A stretch of 64,000 nt of DNA from Flavobacteriales bacterium. GTDB lineage: Bacteria > Bacteroidota > Bacteroidia > Flavobacteriales_F > PHOS-HE28. Under the pieces are notes generated by a model that saw nothing but the letters and a program-made list of their open reading frames with translations, was not told the origin of the DNA and did not search any database. The DNA is taken from the NCBI GenBank assembly GCA_016705955.1, contig JADJKO010000011.1, positions 96,325 through 160,324 on the forward strand, in the 5' to 3' direction. Below are positions 62,601-64,000 of the stretch, piece after piece. Position numbers and translations under genes: made by a program. Positions within the stretch are counted from its first letter, which is position 1, and every line of letters starts with the position of its first letter.

Positions 62601-62754
62601 AGGGGTCGCCGAAGTTCAGGCCCAAGCCCGGACAGTCAACGACAAGCGGCGTTGGGCCGTGGGATGTGGCCGGGACGTGGCCAGCCAGTGAAACGTGCGC
62701 AATGAGCAGCGCGCACAGCAGCAGCATCGGGGGCAGTGGTCTTCGTTGTTTCAT
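59668..62754 (-). CDS. Mosaic T9SS protein with a 234-aa tandem duplication and the shared module
   Basis: A 1028-aa intact protein. Signal peptide MKQRRPLPPMLLLCALLIAH (cleavage near SLAG); a Cys/Asp-rich segment (DPCDDGDPCTIGTTVDGSCQ); two near-identical 234-residue units (each with CDDSDPCTTDLCIVPGACTA, then a beta-rich body ending SGSTTGTVRMQTPPGTG in unit 1 and ..PRGSG in unit 2); then the shared module (GGLRWAFHDAG, LEDENCDGIVNGGY, NVYQFWIYEPNGG, KYQFRFRIPAEN, LTPWGKVCEVYT) and a T9SS type A tail (MYPNPNRGDQLFLS). Its module is nearly identical to that of the gene at 14915-18541, although the two lie 45 kb apart and their N-termini are unrelated. Surface or released protein; role unknown. 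Confidence 0.88.
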   Translation of the reverse strand: MKQRRPLPPMLLLCALLIAHVSLAGHVPATSHGPTPLVVDCPGLGLNFGDPCDDGDPCTIGTTVDGSCQCSGGTPACDDSDPCTTDLCIVPGACTAPDNGSGSADLPAASCPYACAPGEAMRIISGLPVGTTTDIPSTIQNLVCSPSSVCSFSSPTCMQPQGLGYSSCRSGMVLMPMTGTGSLAGFNRNIPVPIDVEIVQLSLTSGPVQQGPADLSRLFGELPPGDPDFDLLRITGGTDLGLPSPGHTTLVQLPGGNWAVDSFFDITYRIDFVGAPGGPLAGMSGSTTGTVRMQTPPGTGPPMCLSTPLDCDDSDPCTTDLCIVPGACTAPDNGSGSADLPAASCPYACAPGEAMQIISGLPVGTTIDIPSTIQNLVCSPSSVCSFSSPTCMQPQGLGYSSCRSGMVLMPMTGTGSLAGFNRNIPVPIDIEMVQLSLTSGPVQQGPADLSRLFGELPPGDPDFDLLRITGGTDLGLPSPGHTTLVQLPGGNWAVDSFFDITYRIDFVGAAGGPLAGMSGSTTGTVRMQTPRGSGPPICMHIPIVCDDSDPCTSDACVAGVCVFTPIVCCTTTTIEMGTDGGGLRWAFHDAGTAAVVAGSPGYPAYEYPPASPDYTENTCLPDGEFYFVLEDENCDGIVNGGYIVRVGGKRVIDNRNNLNNGCPSAIAGNTGVNVPVGNDRLISASCDRLELRRGVNASCSDRLTADNTPNGTSGNVYQFWIYEPNGGLSIRYPATGPGSNQVSMAALPSLAEGTMYNVRVRTRIAPGQWRAWGSACRMRIDNTLGQCGAAALVDDLSNANHSCGKNITLPAGNSSGAANRVVCMPVTRYNNNCVNVQANKYQFRFRIPAENVVIVRNSNTNFTHMHTSDGFAECKTYEVEVRASFNSGTTWCRGGVDPVDDLTPWGKVCEVYTGGCDEEFVGNHHLLGADQSEQSEGIHMYPNPNRGDQLFLSLDAIEEGVHTVSVDIYDAFGKRVSARTIAVNPLGSGSGGFINTVLELNGELATGLYMVHITAGDAVYTERLVIQK
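61101..62504 (-). repeat. 702-bp tandem duplication inside the 59668-62754 gene
   Basis: Landmark TGCAGGGGTC at 61101 recurs as TGCAGGGGTC at 61803 and TGCAGGGGTC at 62505, exactly 702 bp apart. The units are almost identical, so the duplication is recent or kept homogeneous by conversion. Confidence 0.88.
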
Positions 62755-63187
62755 GTGGATGTGGATCAGTGAAGGATGGACAGGGTGGGTTGCTCACCGC
62801 TCCTGCGTCGGAGCCGGTGAAGTCGTGCCAGGATGTGTCGTGCATGGACCAAGCGGGCCTGATGGGCGTGATCATGGTCCGCAGGGAAAGCCGTACCTCG
62901 ATCTCCTCGGAGATCCAAGGAAGCAATGGCTACCAACGGTAGCCGTTCGATCCTCCTGCTACAGCGCGAATGCCCTGCATGGAGAAAGCGCATAAGTTCC
63001 ATCTCGATGCCGATTGAGGTTCTCCCTCCCCTCGATCACTCCGGAACGTGCATCCAAGGTTAGCGCACAACCACCGAACACGGAAGCGTTTGTTGATAAG
63101 TTGTGCCGACGGATGGCAGGGCATGGCTTGCTTGCATCCACGCGGCATTCACCTCGTGGTGAGGGCCGCTCGCTTGCGGGCATCCCT
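62755..63187. other. Upstream region of the 59668-62754 gene
   Basis: About 430 bp between the mosaic gene and the 133-aa gene, both on the minus strand. Several short frames overlap one another and none looks coding. The promoter of the mosaic gene should lie in it; I could not identify it. Confidence 0.35.
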
Positions 63188-63589
63188 TCAGTTGCATCGC
63201 AGGCCGCCCACATCCCTGCACACACTCCGCAGCATCCACATCCGGAGTTCCCCGATGTCCATCGGGTGCCCCATCACGCGGTCCAGGTATTCGATACCGC
63301 CGATGCTGCCGTCGGTCATCACATCCACCACGAGGGCGCCCAGGGTGGGGTGGGCGAGGAAGAGGTTCGCGGCGAAGTGCTTGGTGCGGCGATCGGCGGG
63401 CGAATTGAAATACGTGTACAATTCATTGCGGTCCCACGCGCGCGTACACCGCGCGAAGGCCACGGCCAATTGCGGCTCGTCCGTCCATTGCGCTTGGGCG
63501 CATTCCACCAAGGTGCGCGGGTCGAAGCGCGTGCCGGGGTGGGTGTCGCGGTGGTACCAAGCGAGGTATTCGCGTTCGTAGGGGTTCAT
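63188..63589 (-). CDS. 133-aa hypothetical protein
   Basis: Starts at the ATG at 63589 (MNPYEREYLAWYHRDTHPGT) and looks like a soluble, globular protein: LVECAQAQWTDEPQLAVAFA, RNELYTYFNSPADRRTKHFA, FLAHPTLGALVVDVMTDGSI, GGIEYLDRVMGHPMDIGEL. No signal peptide, membrane segment or recognised domain. It stands alone between the mosaic gene's upstream region and the repeat array at the right edge. Amino-acid composition is convincing; function unknown. Confidence 0.6.
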   Translation of the reverse strand: MNPYEREYLAWYHRDTHPGTRFDPRTLVECAQAQWTDEPQLAVAFARCTRAWDRNELYTYFNSPADRRTKHFAANLFLAHPTLGALVVDVMTDGSIGGIEYLDRVMGHPMDIGELRMWMLRSVCRDVGGLRCN

Positions 63590-63604
63590 GGGGGTTCGTC
63601 AGCC

Positions 63605-64000
63605 TCCAACGGACGTCATGCCGGAAGCCATGTGCGTGGGGCTGGTGGGGGTGCGGCTATCCGGCATCTCGTTAGTGATCGAAGACGGATCATTCCCGGT
63701 GGTCATTTACGAGACCCCGTCCCGGCGTTCGCCGGGATGACGGCCCTTGTCCGTTGTGCTTCCGGGGTGACGTGCGCGCTGGGGGGTGACGATCGCCACC
63801 CCCAACGGACGTCATGCCGGGCTTGACCCGGCATCTCGTAAGTGATCGAAGGCGGATCATTCCCGGTGGTCCTTTACGAGACCCCGTCCCGGCGTTCGCC
63901 GGGATGACGGCCCTTGTCCGTTGTGCTTCCGGAGTGACGTGCGCGCTGGGAGGTGACGATCGCCACCCCAACGGACGTCATGCCGGGCTTGACCCGGCAT
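63605..64000. repeat. Tandem array of palindromic intergenic repeats, continuing past the window
   Basis: AACGGACGTCATGCCGG recurs at 63608, 63804 and 63970 (periods 196 and 166 bp). Each unit contains palindromes such as CCCGGCGTTCGCCGGGATGA and CATGCCGGGCTTGACCCGGC, the latter a widespread REP-like sequence, and strings GGATCATTCCCGGTGGTC and GGCCCTTGTCCGTTGTGCTT. A fragment of the same family (CCCCCAACGGACGTCA) occurs at ~14768-14783. Confidence 0.75.

Overview
The window looks like a chromosomal piece of a GC-rich Bacteroidota, most likely a Flavobacteriales relative. The case rests on the many secreted proteins that end in type IX secretion (T9SS) type A sorting domains, on SprB-type repeats, on LuxR-type two-component regulators fed by short or propeller histidine kinases, and on a Bacteroidota-type Lgt. 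No rRNA, tRNA, CRISPR array or phage gene was recognised.

Layout. 1-1817 (minus): partial lgt and a frameshifted mtaB carrying two small palindromic insertions. 1943-13218 (plus): a tight run of five paralogous secreted proteins (SprB repeat, DUF11/DUF7619-like region, T9SS tail), two of them frameshifted, then a 54-aa membrane peptide. 13303-14674: small genes (Zn-ribbon protein, two short minus-strand genes, a 43-aa basic peptide). 14915-23847 (minus): a propeller histidine kinase, a LuxR regulator, a PQQ-like propeller and a 14-repeat delta-60 T9SS protein, apparently co-transcribed. 23932-26805, 33775-35661, 36043-40999, 41265-44627 and 59668-62754 (minus): further mosaic T9SS proteins sharing one ~430-residue C-terminal module with the 14915-18541 gene but each with a different N-terminus. 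27147-33651 (minus): a lipoprotein, a decayed T9SS tail, a 258-bp-repeat protein, a second delta-60 protein, a short coupled gene and a TPR-LuxR regulator.

45222-51782 (minus) holds two diverged tandem copies of a four-gene signalling cassette: lipoprotein, multi-pass membrane protein, short histidine kinase, LuxR response regulator. Each copy has two 24-bp-phased TGTGAA(A/T)AA(T/G)ACG repeats upstream. 52123-55852 (plus) is a coupled run of two membrane/coiled proteins, a metal-dependent hydrolase and a small unknown; a dipeptidase-like hydrolase faces it at 55994-57730. An IS110-family element with a structured upstream leader lies at 58067-59253. The right edge (63605-64000) is a tandem array of palindromic intergenic repeats.

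How it fits together (inference): this is a cell-surface and secretome region in which regulators sit beside genes for large exported repeat proteins, and both the proteins and the regulators have expanded by tandem and dispersed duplication. At least seven genes carry indels, mostly single-base and often in short homopolymers or in repeats shared with paralogues. Consensus error in a long-read assembly is therefore a serious alternative to real decay or phase variation, and every frameshift call below should be read with that in mind.
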